A stretch of 64,000 nt of DNA from Perilla frutescens (GCA_026008535.1 BRKX01000014.1:54051006-54115005); one strand, 5' to 3'; counted from the stretch's first letter, positions 36,191 to 48,226 are shown. Numbers and translations: made by a program. The notes: a model not told the origin generated them from the letters alone.

Positions 36191-37689
36191 GAATTTAAAT
36201 CTCATACTATTGCTGAAATTATAATTATATCTCATACTATTTGAAATTAATTTCAATACCTTAACTATTTAAAAATTACTCAAAATTATCAGTAAATATA
36301 TTTTCAACACCTGAAAATGACACGACGAGTTCTCCTTAAATAGGATTCGAATTTACGACCAACCGGTTCATAATTTTGGAAGGAATATAATAATTAAATC
36401 GGATTTTTTTTTTTGAACCGGAATTTGGTGGTTATTAAATTTCCTCATTATGCCTACCATATTCAATAAAGTCTACTTTGCTTTGAAAATGACTCTTTGT
36501 TGTCAATCTCCACGTGCTCAAATCGTCAAAAGTTAGCCACATCAAAGTTTGGCTTTTATACCGTACTTTTCCGTTTCTGTTTAAATATTATTTTGGATGC
36601 GTATATATAAATTAATAAATTAATTAATTTATACAGTAATATTATTGGGACCAAAGAAAAATATTACTATAGGAAAGTTATTTTTATATAGAATTTACAT
36701 ATAAAAATAATTATGTTTTTTAAAAAAATTAATATATATTATACAACGCTTGGAAATGTCCCTTCATATTTTAAAAACATGAATTTAAAAGGTATATAAG
36801 ATTCATTCATGTACTTTAATCGAAGAATACATCATATATGAATCACACAAGATGCGCATGCATGGTGATAATCCAGAGAATAATATTGTAGAAATAGAAA
36901 ATGTATTGTGTCAACAAGCTTCAAACATGTTGGACAAAAGGTGGAAATGTTTTAGATTCAACAATAAAATGATTGTGTTGACTAATTACTTTGAATGTGC
37001 AAGTTAAATGGTGTGATATTAACCCAAAAAAAATTAAAGCACTGACGCAGGCAACTTTAGATAAGTATTTCATACAATAGTTCTAGACATTTTATATAGA
37101 TATTTAAATATATTTGAATGTATTAAATGAGGGTAAATGTAAGAAAATTTTGAATTTTATGTCTCGAATTTATAGAAAAATATTTTTTGTGAAAGAAAAT
37201 TAAATGTTACAATAACATTTAATCAGAAATGGATGAAAATAGTAATTTTCATCCTACATATTTATATATGATAAATTATTACGTTATACATGTTCAAAAC
37301 TATTAAGATTTTCTTTAAAAAAAACGAACTTTTGACTAATTACATTTTATATTTCTGACTATTAATAAATTTATTTTGAGAGTGAAATTATAATAACTGA
37401 AAATTGACGTGGTTCGAGAGAGATGTATCTTGGACGAGTTACCTGTTTTGTATACAATTAACACCAAAATTATGAAAAATATTTAATCGATTGAACAATT
37501 TCTAAGTAGAGATTAAAGAGACGAATTTGTAGGTGTATGCATGCACATCACACTTGTACACATGGGTGCTACATCAATTTTAATTGACCGAAATTCAATG
37601 TGATTTTATAATTGCAAAAAAAGAAGAAGTCATTTTATGTTGTATGTATAACATTAATTTAAAGTTTGTATTAAAAATCAAAATTCGTA
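36191..37689. other. Gene-free region
   Basis: AT-rich DNA. A family B Stowaway-like element (about 36565 to 37240, ends CTTTTCCGTTTCTGTTT and AGAAATGGATGAAAA) appears interrupted in the middle. Nothing coding is seen. Confidence 0.45.
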
Positions 37690-38766
37690 TATAGATGCAG
37701 AGACGGAATTAGGGGGCTGGCAGTGGCTGTGCCCGCCCCCCCCCCCCCCCCCCCCCCACCAAATTTTTTGAGATACCTAATATATATAGCTGGTGGTGGT
37801 TGTCGCCCCCTGCCCCAAATTTTTTTTTAGATACCTAATATATATATATATATATATAAATATGAAATAATTTTTTTATTAAATTTTATTTTGTCCCCCT
37901 CAAAATTAATTAGTGAAGTGGTGTAGGTTGGGTTAAAATCCAAAATGAAAATAAATAGATGAATTCACCATTTATCACTTAGATAATTAATTAAATAAAA
38001 AAATTAATTGTTGTGATCTCGAAAATTTTAGACATTTTTTGATGTCTTGAAGGTATTTAGGTAGTAGAAATGAGAGAAGTTGGGAAGAATTTTAGAGAGA
38101 GACAGAAGGAGAAGAAAGGGGAGAAATTTTGAGCAGTTTTCTTCTTACTCTATTTCATGAAATGACAAAGTATTTATACCTTACATATAATTAGAATAAA
38201 AGCAACACTGGGCCTCACTAATTAAATTGGGCCATTTAGGGAATTAGAAGAAATAACTAACACTGCAGCAGCCCAATATCTATCCGGGTCGGGTCGCCGC
38301 CTAATCTGCCTATTATCCAATTTCATGTCCATAACATTAATTTCTTTTATCTCATTTATGATTGATGATTTTTTTAGCTAACTCAAATAAGTTACTAAGT
38401 ATTTTTCTTATGTTGAATCAATCATTGATGTGTTTGATGGCATGAAGAAGCAACGTGAATAACTTAAAATGCAAAAATATAATAAGTTTAGTGAACATTA
38501 TTTTTTTATATTGCTCTGGTTATTTATTATTTATGATTTTTTTTGTTATTTTGTGATAAACATGTGATATGATATAATAATATGTTCTTTTTTATTTTGC
38601 AAAGTTAATTCTACTAGAACAAGATTCTACTATATATAAGAGACTTCGATAATTGACTGATCTTGTTATAAGATAATTTATATTCGTATATTTTTGTCGT
38701 TTGTTGAATATTTTTGAGCAAAATATTCATATATTGTGGAACAAAATATTATTAATGCATTGATAT

Positions 38767-38797
<31 letters not shown>

Positions 38798-38872
38798 TGA
38801 GTTTTTATAATTTAGAATTTGAAAAATTTCACCTTCTCCCGAAAAATCATGGCTCCGTCCCTGTTTAGATGT
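37690..38872. mobile_element. TIR element with poly-C tract, interrupted by a small solo LTR
   Basis: GAGACGGAATTAGGGGGCTGG at the left is related, inverted, to CATGGCTCCGTCCCTGTTTA at the right, a terminal type common in non-autonomous plant DNA elements. A run of about 21 C (37737-37757) lies near the left end. The interior is AT-rich and holds the 328-bp solo LTR. A related left end (AGTGACGAAGCCAGAAATTCAG) occurs at 30978. Confidence 0.5.
38009..38336. mobile_element. Small solo LTR (328 bp) with 5-bp TSD TTAAT
   Basis: It starts TGTTGTGATCTCG and ends TCATGTCCATAACA, with TTAAT duplicated exactly at 38004-38008 and 38337-38341. Size and ends suit a Copia-type solo LTR; the superfamily is inferred. 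Confidence 0.75.
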
Positions 38873-40068
38873 ATCTATACAGTTCTTGAATTTAGGATTT
38901 TATTATGCTTATCATTTATGAGCTGTCTCTTAATTGGTTTGTCCTTATGTATGATGTTTCAATTTCTTGTTCTAGTTTTTCACATAAATGCTTCGTATTG
39001 TGTCTTTCGTATGAACTATTATACAAATATAAGATTTATTTAGCACCTTCTTCGATAGTGACTACAGATTTCTCCGTCGCTAAGAAAAAAGAATAAAATA
39101 ACAATTATAATCCATACATATTTGATGTGATAAAAAAATTATAAATTTAGAAAAAAAGAAAAGGATGATAGATGAGGTTGAATAGAAAGTTTGTGGCTTC
39201 ACTTCTCCCTAAGCCTTCAAAGACTTTTTACGTAATTTAATTTCATCAATGCATGCCACGTGTAAAATACTATTTTAACGACTTATCTTATAAGTAAACA
39301 TTAATTAACTCCAAACACTTTGAAATCACCATACAATGATTAAAAAGAGAATTCATGATTTTATTTCACTTAAGATCTTCACGTGATTTGAGAAATTTGA
39401 TGTCAACTTTCCACTAATTACATTATTATTTAATATATAGTATGTTTACTTGGATTCTCTCAATTATTTTGATTAAACATTTTCATAATCCAACTTCAAT
39501 TGCCTAATTACGTATTTTCTCCGTTTTCATTTAAATGTCATTTTGAATGAATACATACAAATTAATAAATTAATTAAATTACTTAATACAATCTCATGAA
39601 TATAGATGTTTGCATGGATTAATTTAAGACAAATGTGATAGGAATATGAATTTTATGAGATAAATTTATAGAATGATAATTTTTGTGGAATAACTTCGTA
39701 TAAATCAAAATTTAATCCATGAAAAACAAGTATGCAAATTAAGAAGGAAAAAAAAAACTTCATGAAAGATAAAGAGAGCAAATTCTAAAGCGTCAGTTTA
39801 TTCGTTTGAACTAAAAAGTGGAATATTCGAAGTTGTGAGTTCGAATTTCACGGATATCTTTCAAGTCGAGATATCTCGTTATACGAGCATTTCAAAAGAA
39901 AAGAAAAACTTAAATAAAACTAGCTACATGATATTTCTTTAATTTCTTAATTAAAAACCTTAATTACTAATTAACCTAATTAATCCATCAACTACTCACC
40001 GGCACTGAAAATGAGCTGCTGACCGCCGTAGCTAAAATCCCTGACGCCGGAGCTCCAAATCGCCGCCG
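38873..40068. other. Gene-free region downstream of the first DUF538 gene
   Basis: AT-rich DNA. A truncated family B Stowaway-like fragment lies at about 39515-39690 (CTCCGTTTTCATTTAAATGTC). Nothing else recognised. Confidence 0.5.
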
Positions 40069-40575
40069 CTAATTATACTGAAGTAGAGGCAAAACCCTGC
40101 CAACGAGGCCAGCTCCGCCGCCGCTCCTCTTCCCGGAGTTCACGCAGTCGAATCCACAACCGCACCGCGGCCGCTCGTAGAAATTATCCACCGGGAAATT
40201 CGCCGACGCAATTCCGACGGAGAACTCCAATTCGTTGCCGGTGTTGGTCACCTCGATTATATTAATCCAGAAAAAGAGGATTTTCACCTGGATTCCGTTC
40301 AGATTCGAGATCTTGTTCTCCGTGATTGTGCCGGTGATGGTGCTCTTGTACTTGAGATCGTAGCCGCTGATGGAGAAGCTGCAGCTGCTGTTCATGTACA
40401 CCGAGAATTTTCCGGTGGCGGCGTCGAGCTCGTAGCTCGTGACGCCCTCCGGCAGGAGGCCGGCGGGGAAGCCGTAGTACCGGAGGACTTCGTAGACGGG
40501 GGGGCGATCGGCGGCGGCGGCGGCGGCGGAGATGAGGGAGAGGATTACGAGGAGGCGCGCGGCGGTCGGAGACAT
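40069..40575 (-). CDS. DUF538 family secreted protein (first copy)
   Basis: Single-exon gene of 168 residues from ATG at 40575. An in-frame TTG 12 bases upstream is not used as start. The N-terminus (about residues 1-23, RLLVILSLISAAAAAA) is a typical signal peptide. The mature part is a DUF538 domain: PPVYEVLRYYGFPAGLLPEGV, then SYELDAATGKFSVYM with Cys in NSSCSFSISGYDLKYKSTITGTI, and the C-terminal CGCGFDC. Plant DUF538 proteins are small, with a beta-rich lipocalin/BPI-like fold; some respond to stress, and biochemical function is unsettled. The coding region is much more GC-rich than its surroundings. The paralogue at 56919-57440 has the same strand and layout. Confidence 0.9.
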   Translation of the reverse strand: MSPTAARLLVILSLISAAAAAADRPPVYEVLRYYGFPAGLLPEGVTSYELDAATGKFSVYMNSSCSFSISGYDLKYKSTITGTITENKISNLNGIQVKILFFWINIIEVTNTGNELEFSVGIASANFPVDNFYERPRCGCGFDCVNSGKRSGGGAGLVGRVLPLLQYN

Positions 40576-40924
40576 GGATTCCGGCAAGCTTTGGCGATGG
40601 GGCGGCGGTTGTGGAGTGAAAAATTGGGGTTTGAAATTGAATGGAGATCAAAAAAAAGAAATTGGGGAATTTTGTAGGATTATAATATGACGTTGAAATT
40701 TGACTGTTTGTTGTTGCATGTGCAAAGGGCTCAAATTTGGTTGGTGAGAATATTGAATTGGAGAGGGTAGTTGTTGATTTGGAGGTGGTAATTTTCTTTT
40801 TACTTTTTTTTTTTACAAATTAAAAAATCTAGTTATTTTAGTTAAATTATAAAAAATACGTGTTAATAGTAGTGGTCGTGCAACAGTACAAATTGAAATA
40901 TTGCATGACTGCACGAATACTACG
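40576..40924. other. Upstream region of the first DUF538 gene
   Basis: Short 5' flank on the minus strand. No clear TATA box was identified. It runs into the X1 duplicate. Confidence 0.4.
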
Positions 40925-41417
40925 GTAGCGAGGCTTATGTCGTTTTACGAGAAGAAGAGGAAGGAGAGGGGGGATCGAGTTGGCACAACAACAGTCGAGT
41001 GGGAGAAGGGGAGAGGCCGTCGGGTCGGGGAAAGAAGGAAAATTAGGATTTAGGGTTTAGGATTTTGGTCATGTTGGATAGTGAAAGTTATTTTAGATTG
41101 AAAAATTAAAAAAAATGTTTTTTTTTTCTATTAAAGTGGTTAAAAAAGAAGTTGGTTATTTTCTAATTGAGTCTTAAAACTTTCTAGTTTCTAGAACAAG
41201 ATATTCAAAATCATTAGTTAATTCTTAAATTGAAGTAAAATGAAGTGTATTATAAATTCAAATCTCCCGAATATTTTATGATTAAGATTTCGGAAGTCTT
41301 GTTTGTGTTGGTGCATTTTTAGAATGAAAGTATAAAATACATGACCTAGTTGATGGTATATATGGATTGAGATTGAATGTTTTGAATTCAAATTTCATCA
41401 ACATTGTTTATTGTTAG

Positions 41418-42255
41418 TAGGGATGACAATGTGTAAGATATATATAGGTTACTACAGTACCCATTCCTATACCCGCTTTTAAAAAAATACTTATACTCAT
41501 CCTCATACCCGTTAGTTATCAACTTTTATGCTCGTCTCATACTCTTTGAGTACTTAACTACACATAAACGTACCCATTACCCACATTTTAACTAAGTAAT
41601 ATTTCTCATATACCATACACGAGAAACGTTTTATATTATTTAATAAATTTTAAATATTTTGATAAATTCAAATAAAAAAACCGTAGTTATATATATATAT
41701 ATATGTATGTATATATAATGTGTATACTTTAAATATATGAAAAATATATTGAATATGAAATGCAATTTATATAGATGATGAAGTAAAATAACTATTTATT
41801 TTTAAAAAGAGATAAATTCCGACTAAATTCCGTTTAAAATTCTCATTGTTTTTATTATAGATCATTTCTCGATAATATATTTGTGTACACATAATAAATA
41901 AATATTTTTTAATGTACATATCTAATATGTTTATGAACATCTTCTTAAACATACTGAGCAGAAAATTAATAATATCTAACTTTTCTGATTAATTTAATGA
42001 TATTTTTTCTACAATCATTCAAACAGACTTATATTTGAATTTTTTGTTGAATACTTTTGTAAATATATATATATATATGTATATATATAGTTTAATTTTA
42101 TTTTAGATATAATTTTATAGGTATTTATTTATCAAATTTACAATATATATATATATATATATATAAGAGTGATAACATAAGTGACAAATTAGTATTTCAA
42201 GTAGTCAAAATTTTATTCTTATTCAATTATAATTTTAGTTTTTAACAAAGGTCAA

Positions 42256-42291
<36 letters not shown>

Positions 42292-42563
42292 ATACAAATT
42301 TATTTATTTATCATTAACAATTTATTGAATATTTAATTTAGTCATTATTATTTGTAGTAAATAATTCAAAATAATGATTAAATTATTTATAATTTTAAAA
42401 ATATTGATTAAAACTAAATCATAATTCAATTAAAAAATATAATACAAAGATCCTTGGTGAAAATGTGGCATTACATAAAAAAAAAAAACTACAAACATAA
42501 CAATGCTATGAAATCTTCAAAAAATAATATCATATCACGATACAATTCAATACATACAATGTA

Positions 42564-42629
<66 letters not shown>

Positions 42630-42810
42630 TATGTGTTCGTGTGTGAGGCAGGATGGGTACTAAAGTATCCGTATCCACATTCGCCCCCCTCAAAATTTAT
42701 GGATAATTACTTATGTCCGTACTCGTATCTATTAAGTGGATAATTATCCTATCCATCTTGAATATTTTTTACGAGTACTCATAGAGTCCTTTATCTATTA
42801 TCACCTCTAA
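41418..42810. mobile_element. hAT-like non-autonomous element with 8-bp TSD and empty site in X2
   Basis: The start is TAGGGATGACAATGTGTAAG and the end TTATCACCTCTA, imperfect inverted ends of hAT type. ATTGTTAG (41410-41417) and ATTGTTAA (42811-42818) are the 8-bp duplication. X2 at about 53005-53020 reads ACTGTTAGGTATTTCC without the insert. The interior is AT-rich, with (AT)n tracts at about 42145-42165 and 42260-42290 and an (AAT)n tract at 42563-42628, and shows no transposase. Confidence 0.8.
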
Positions 42811-42948
42811 TTGTTAAGTGTTTCCAAAATTCAATTTACTCAATATACACTCTCAATCGAAGATTGCGGATATTTAATTTGAAAGATAATTTAATTTCAA
42901 TAATGTCGGTGGAAATGACTTTTGTTATAATAATAGGTTAAAATTATC

Positions 42949-43054
42949 TGTCTCAGTAGAAATGGCCTAGTGGTGGAGTGAGGTTACTAGGAGGCCAAAG
43001 GTCACGGGATCGAATCTCATTAATATCACAAGTCGGGTGTGTGAGTAAAAAAAA
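42949..43054 (+). mobile_element. tRNA-derived SINE with 14-bp TSD
   Basis: A short pol III-type unit has an A-box-like TGGCCTAGTGGTGGAGTG, a B-box-like GGTCACGGGATCGAATCTC, a tRNA-unrelated tail and a terminal A-run. AGGTTAAAATTATC is duplicated exactly on both sides (42935-42948 and 43055-43068). X2 has a single GGGTTAAAATTATC followed directly by AAATATTAGTCAG, the empty site. Confidence 0.85.
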
Positions 43055-43490
43055 AGGTTAAAATTATCAAATATTAGTTAGATGAAATTGAGGGCAATTG
43101 ATTTGGGTTTAACGAAGATTTATAATCAATTATTGGAAAATTCATAAACAACAATTCCAATTATTTTAGTTGGGCTACTGAATCGGTAATTAACAGCCCA
43201 AATTTAGTTAATGGGCCAATTTAAATAAAGTGCTCAAAATTCTAAAATTTATCTAAATAATTTTGCACCTCATATATGTAGTGCCTTTGTTATATGTTCC
43301 ATTATTTGAGTTTTCAAAAATAATCTCATCCATGTATATAGTATATTTATATAAAAAAGTAATAAATACTAAATAAAAAAGTGAACTCTCGCCAACTAAA
43401 AAATAAAAATAAAAATATAAATAGTGAACTCTAGCCATGCAACAAGTTATACGACACTATCACATCATCGGGTGAACATTCACATATCCC

Positions 43491-44194
43491 TAAGGCAGAC
43501 AAGTGCACGTTATATGCATTCAATGGCAAAGGCAGTTCGGGTTAACCTGTGGGCAAAAAACTTAATTTGTGATTATTTGATATGACCCGGACAATTAATC
43601 TAGGACGAACAAAAGACGAAGTGGAAGACTTAGGATGTGAAACACGTCAACTAATTGAAGGGTTCCAATTCGACTCGATAAACAAACAAAAAGACGAAAT
43701 CTAGACAACTAAAATACCTAGAAAATGACACAAACTATATAACACAAATCCAAAGATAAAGGGGCTGAAGAGGACGGTTATAGGGGCTGTAATTTTGATG
43801 AATTTCGTGTGTATAGGCTAGTGAAGAATGGCTTGGGTAGATAGGGTATGATAGAGTACGATTGAACTTACGGTATGGATGAGACGACGTAGAACTTGAA
43901 CTCGAACACGGGGCTGAATTGATCGAAACGTGCGTTGATGATGGTGTATGTCGTCGATTATGGTTGATGGATGATGATTCGTTGATGTGAATCACAACCC
44001 GAAAGTTGCCTTGAATCTCGAACGTACGCAAGGCCAAATTCTTTAAGTTGATCTTCAAGTAGCGAGTCTCCGACAATCCCTCAATGTGGATAGGCGAATT
44101 CCCTTTGAGTAAAACCTAGAATTGCTAGTTCTAAGAGTATGAATTTTAAATCAAAACTCACAAAGATTTAACGGGGTTGAGACGATATTGAAAG
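43491..44194. other. Unassigned stretch between X1 and R-A
   Basis: Less AT-rich than its neighbours, with no convincing coding frame. It reads like a fragment of a retroelement LTR or leader (for example TAGGGGCTGTAATTTTGATG, GAGACGACGTAGAACTTGAAC), but no ends are visible. Confidence 0.35.
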
Positions 44195-44317
44195 CAAAAC
44201 CCCTCGGGCGCTGCCGTTGCCTGAATTTTCATTTGAGCACTACGAGCATCTGATACGACTGGTTCTTATTCACCATCATCATCACAATAAATGGCAACAA
44301 ATATCCGAAGACGAGTA

Positions 44318-45112
44318 CAGTAAAACCTCAGTAAATTAATACTCGTTAAATTAATAAACTCTTTAAGATAATATTTTTCTCCAGTCCCGACTTGGGCCAG
44401 TTGAAAATATCATAAATATCGATAAGATAATAAGATAATATAATTTTGAAAATCCCCTGTAGAAATATATTGTCCTTTCAACATCATAAATTAATAATTC
44501 TTTAAAACTACAGGCATAGTTAAATTATTTTAGTGAAATATAATTGTAATGTTTTTTTTTAAAAGTACTACCGTATTAACTGTTCCAAAAGTACTACCGT
44601 GTTAACTTTCAAATGAAAATTTTCAAGAACTCATAACTATAAATCTTGATGAGTGTATGTGGAATGATATATTTGTACTCACATAATGTTTTATATATTT
44701 TATCTGTCAATGTTGATTTTGAAACACCTTTTAGATAATAAGTCATTGTTAAAAATAATTTTAAGAAATTCGCTATGTTGTTTATGTAGTGTATATAATC
44801 TATCATCATCACACAATGAATGCTTTTAGTAAAAATACAATGAATAATATTTAATTATTAAGAAAAAATGAACATTACTTATTAATAACATGTGAAATGA
44901 ATTTATTTTAATATTATTTTAATAATATGATACATAGAATATTAGTAAGATACAATGATTTTTTTATAATCAAAATTAAATTTCACTGAATCATGAAAAG
45001 AATCTTTAAATTCATAAATATTAATTTATGGATTAATTAATATCACTATAAAATAATAAATTTGTGTAAAATCTCATAGTCCAAACCTTATTAATTTATA
45101 GAAGTTTTACTG
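44318..45112. mobile_element. Emigrant-like (pogo-type) element E1
   Basis: The start is CAGTAAAACCTCAGTAAATTAATA and the end CTTATTAATTTATAGAAGTTTTACTG, with TA at both borders (44316-44317 and 45113-45114). This 24-bp TIR is that of Emigrant-type MITEs, linked to pogo-like Tc1/mariner transposons. It interrupts a reading frame that would be open across the empty site (...ISEDEY|FAHVGFSAH). Confidence 0.8.
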
Positions 45113-45114
45113 TA

Positions 45115-45655
45115 TTTTGCGCATGTAGGGTTTTCTGCGCATCAAATAAGGATGAAATGACAAAATATTATAGCTCAGAAGAATTGGCCCACCAACTTGG
45201 AGGTTCGACTGCGGTACAAACGAGTCCACTCCATTAGTGACTATGTATTAGCCGGTAAGCTTATCGTCAGTGCTTATAGTAATTTGAATGGTGCACAACA
45301 TGTCTTTCCAGCTGGACATATTAATATTCAACGGGTGCAAGATTTGTTGGTTGGAGCGGTAGAATATGAAGGTAGATCAAATGTTGTGGTTCTTAGTGGT
45401 AGGGACGAGCATAATCATATAGTGCAATATAACACAAGTTTCAACCATCTGAATGACCTGCAAGCTAATCAGGCGCACGCGCAGGTTAGGGCATTCGAGA
45501 TTATGGCAGCCGCACATGACGCTAATATGAGTGCTGTTAATTATCAAGCTGCATCTACAGCGCATACTGTAGCATATGATCGTCTAACCCGGTATAAGAA
45601 ACGAGCGAATCATTTAGAAGCGGCATTAAACAGGGAGCGATCGACGCACGGATGA
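45115..45655 (+). pseudogene. Unidentified coding family, copy A (3' part)
   Basis: The frame runs from FAHVGFSAHQIRMK through one TGA into NIIAQKNWPTNLEVRLRYKR, then stays open for about 155 codons to a stop at 45653-45655. The open part contains SDYVLAGKLIVSAYSNLNGA, HLNDLQANQAHAQVRAFEIM and DRLTRYKKRANHLEAALNRE, Ala/Gln-rich and probably helical. Copy B has the same protein with different stops. The 5' part lies left of E1 at about 44195-44317 (LPEFSFEHYEHLIRLVLIHH). I do not recognise the family. Conservation of the frame between copies indicates a once-functional gene. Confidence 0.5.
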
Positions 45656-45790
45656 GAGTACACCATGCCGCCAATCTAAATGTTCTAATCACATAGGTAA
45701 TCCGCCTTTTATGATAAACATTTTAAAATTGGATGATGATGTGGGTAAAGAATTTTAATGCATTTAATTTTGGATTGAATTAATATATTA

Positions 45791-46187
45791 ATAAGGTATT
45801 TGTGTAGAAGCAATTTAGCTGAATTTTTTGAATTCCTTACGTGTAGAAGCTATATATATCCCGACACACTTTAATATCATAATCATAATTTTCTATAGAA
45901 CATTGATTTTTAACTCTTTTTTTATATTGAAAATTAGATTCTCGTAGCTTTCAAATGGTATAAAATTTGATTATTACCAGTCATGTCATTGACTTTTTTA
46001 TTTCACAATTTTTATTCTCTTTACTATTGTCTTTTTTTTTACTTCACATTCTCCATCATTTTTGTACTCTATTGTATTCATGTCTTGATAATGATGAAAT
46101 GAGCTCTACAATTTGATTTTTTTCTTTGAAGAAATACAAGATATTCAATGAAAAATAACACACACACACACACACACACAAACACAC

Positions 46188-46232
<45 letters not shown>

Positions 46233-46754
46233 TGTGATTGTGTTGCTTGTTTTATTTTTTTTTTAGTTTTAGTTTGTTGTACACATGGTATGAATTCTCA
46301 TCTAACAATGTTGATATTTTAAAGGTTCTGCTTTTGCTACCTAGTTGACCTGCAATATTAACTTTAAATAAAAGATTAGAGAGAAGAAGACTAATGGTTG
46401 GTTTAAACTTTACAATTCTCAAACAGAAATTGAGCCTCACTATTTACCGAGCCTCTTTGGAAAAGATAGAAAATTAAAATAAAGATGTCAAATCCAATAC
46501 TCCACATTCCACGCCTGTTTGCCCCAAATGTTCTTCGCCATTTTCAATTTCAGTCTCAATTACAATTTTAACAAACCCTAAAAATGCTCTCTGTTCTCCT
46601 CCTCCGTCTTCGCATAGCTCCGCCCATTATCCCCTCATCTTAACACATCCTTTCGTCCAAAAAAGAGTCCCGCCATGGCCAATGCTTACAATAATTTATA
46701 GAATACTGTCACCGCACTTTCCCTCTCATTCAGCGCCTGATTTCGTGTGAATAT
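45791..46754. other. Gene-free region with (AC)n(AT)n microsatellite
   Basis: A (CA)n tract at 46159-46188 runs into (AT)n to about 46228. From about 46560 there is CT-rich sequence that could be the 5' part of the R-B gene remnant. No certain feature. Confidence 0.45.
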
Positions 46755-47016
46755 AGAGACGGGTTCTACTATCGACGGGTTCTACTATCCAAGAGGTGTC
46801 AGCTAGTTTGAGGAGGGAATTCAAAGATCTCATACGCAAGGTGAAAACCAGTCATCCCTACAGTGACAACTTAACAAAACACATGCTTCTCTCCAAAACC
46901 CCCCAGACGCAGCTGTTGCCTGAATTTTCAACCGAGCACTACGATCATCTGATACGACTGGTTCTTATTCACCGTCATCATCTCAATAAATGGCAATAGA
47001 TTTCCAAAGATGAGTA
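46755..47016 (+). pseudogene. Unidentified coding family, copy B (5' part)
   Basis: An open frame reads STGSTIQEVSASLRREFKDL, then VKTSHPYSDNLTKHMLLS and STEHYDHLIRLVLIHRHHLN. It reaches a TAG just before the Emigrant-like element, where copy A has CAA. It is the upstream part of the frame continued at 48227-48357 and 50635-51000. Family not recognised. Confidence 0.45.
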
Positions 47017-47743
47017 TAGTAAAACCTCAATAAATTAATACTCGTTAAATTAATAAACCATTTAAGATAATATTTTCCTCTGATCCCCACTAGGGTCAGT
47101 TGAAAATATCATAAATATCGATAAGATAATAAGATAATATATTTTTTTTGTAAATCCACTGTAGAAATATATGGTGCTTTCAACATCATAAATTAATAAT
47201 TCTTTAAAACCACAAGAATAGTTAAGTTATTTTAGTGAAATATATTTGTATTATTTTTTATTTTTTAAAAAGTACTACCGTATTAATTGTTCCAAAAGTA
47301 CTACCGAATTAACTTTCAAATGAAAATTTTCAATAACTCATAACTGTAAATCTTGTTGAGTGTATGTTGGATGATATATTTGTACTCACGTAATGTTTTA
47401 CATATTTCATCTGCCAATGTTGATTTTGAGACACCTTTTAGATGATAAGTTATTGTTGGATACAATTTTAAGAAATTTACTATGTTGTTTATGTAGTGTA
47501 ATCTATCACCATCACACAATGAATACTTTTAGTAAAAATACAATGAATAATATTAAATTATTAATAAAAAAATGAACATTACTTATCAATTTTCATTAAT
47601 AACACGTGAAATGAATTTATTAAAATAAATTCAAGATTTGCAGCATCATCAAGATTTGCAGCAGCCCTATGGAGATGGGGTGATGATCTTGTGGTTTTTG
47701 ACGTGAATGGAGTTGATCAGCTGGAGATTAGTGCTTTGATTGG

Positions 47744-47790
<47 letters not shown>

Positions 47791-48224
47791 TATCTAAATG
47801 AGCAAGAACAACAAGGATTTGGATTCAATGATGGTGGTTTTGATCGAGCAACACCTTGGATTAATAATGAAAATTGCTTGCAGTTGCAGAGCTCCAGCTG
47901 GAATAACAACAATGAAGTTGCTGCAGATTTTGTTTCTTCATTTCTTCCCTCAAACACCAACAATATTAACTATTTTGGTGATCCCATTTATACTCATATT
48001 GGGGTGAATAATCTTGAGGACGACAAGAAAATTTTAATAATATGATACATAAATTAATAAGATACACTGATTTTTAATATAATCAAAATTCAATTTCATT
48101 GAATCATGAAAAACTATTTAAATTAATAAAAATTAATTTATGAATTAATTAATATCATTATAAAATAATAAATTTGCGTAAAATGTCATGGTCCCAACCC
48201 TGTTAATTTATAGAGGTTTTACTG
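47017..48224. mobile_element. Emigrant-like element E2 with extra internal sequence
   Basis: Same family and same site as E1, ends TAGTAAAACCTCAATAAATT and AATTTATAGAGGTTTTACTG, borders TA (47015-47016 and 48225-48226). It is about 410 bases longer than E1 because of unrelated sequence at about 47620-48030. Confidence 0.8.
47620..48030 (+). pseudogene. Captured transcription-factor-like fragment inside E2
   Basis: Absent from E1. The sequence is less AT-rich and reads, in different frames either side of an (AAT)n tract at 47746-47790, Gln/His-rich (DLQHHQDLQQPYGDG) and then Asn-rich (GFGFNDGGFDRATPWINNEN, SSSWNNNNEVAADFVSSFLP, NYFGDPIYTHIGVNN). Such composition is typical of C-terminal parts of plant transcription factors (MYB or NAC style), but I cannot name the parent gene. 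It has no start and no complete domain. Confidence 0.45.
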
Positions 48225-48226
48225 TA

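Larger units (their letters stand above)
40925..43490. repeat. Segmental duplicate X1 (partner X2, 52440-55860)
   Basis: X1 and X2 share in order: GAAGAGGAAGG(A/G)GA, GATCGAGT(T/C)GGCACAACAACA, AGAAGGGGAGAGGCCG, TAGTTTCTAGAACAAGATATTC, CTCAATATACAC(T/C)CTCAA, GGTTAAAATTATC, TTTATAATCAATTATTGGAA, CAGCCCAAATTTAGTTAATGG and ATGACACTATCACATC. Identity is about 85-90 percent by eye. X1 alone carries the hAT-like element (41418-42810) and the SINE (42949-43054). Confidence 0.85.
44195..45790. repeat. Duplicate R-A (partner R-B, 46897-48357 plus 50635-51187)
   Basis: R-A and R-B share a coding-like stretch, an Emigrant-like element at the identical site, and a second coding-like stretch through to TTAATTTTGGATTGAATTAAT. 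The element was therefore present before the duplication. Its 3' side (45795-45875) also resembles the start of X2 near 52310-52385. Confidence 0.85.

Noticed and set aside
40262..40651. 129-codon frame overlapping the first DUF538 gene in another frame
   Set aside because: Arg/Pro-rich shadow frame of the GC-rich gene; the DUF538 frame carries all family motifs.
42949..43054. Stand-alone tRNA gene
   Set aside because: A and B boxes are present, but the sequence lacks a foldable acceptor stem, ends in an A-run and has a 14-bp target duplication, so it is a SINE.
44609..44812. Minus-strand 67-codon frame repeated at 47316-47519 (KGVSKSTLTDKI versus KGVSKSTLADEI)
   Set aside because: The similarity follows simply from E1 and E2 being duplicates. 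It could be a transposase relic, but it has no recognisable catalytic or DNA-binding motif and is too short to call.
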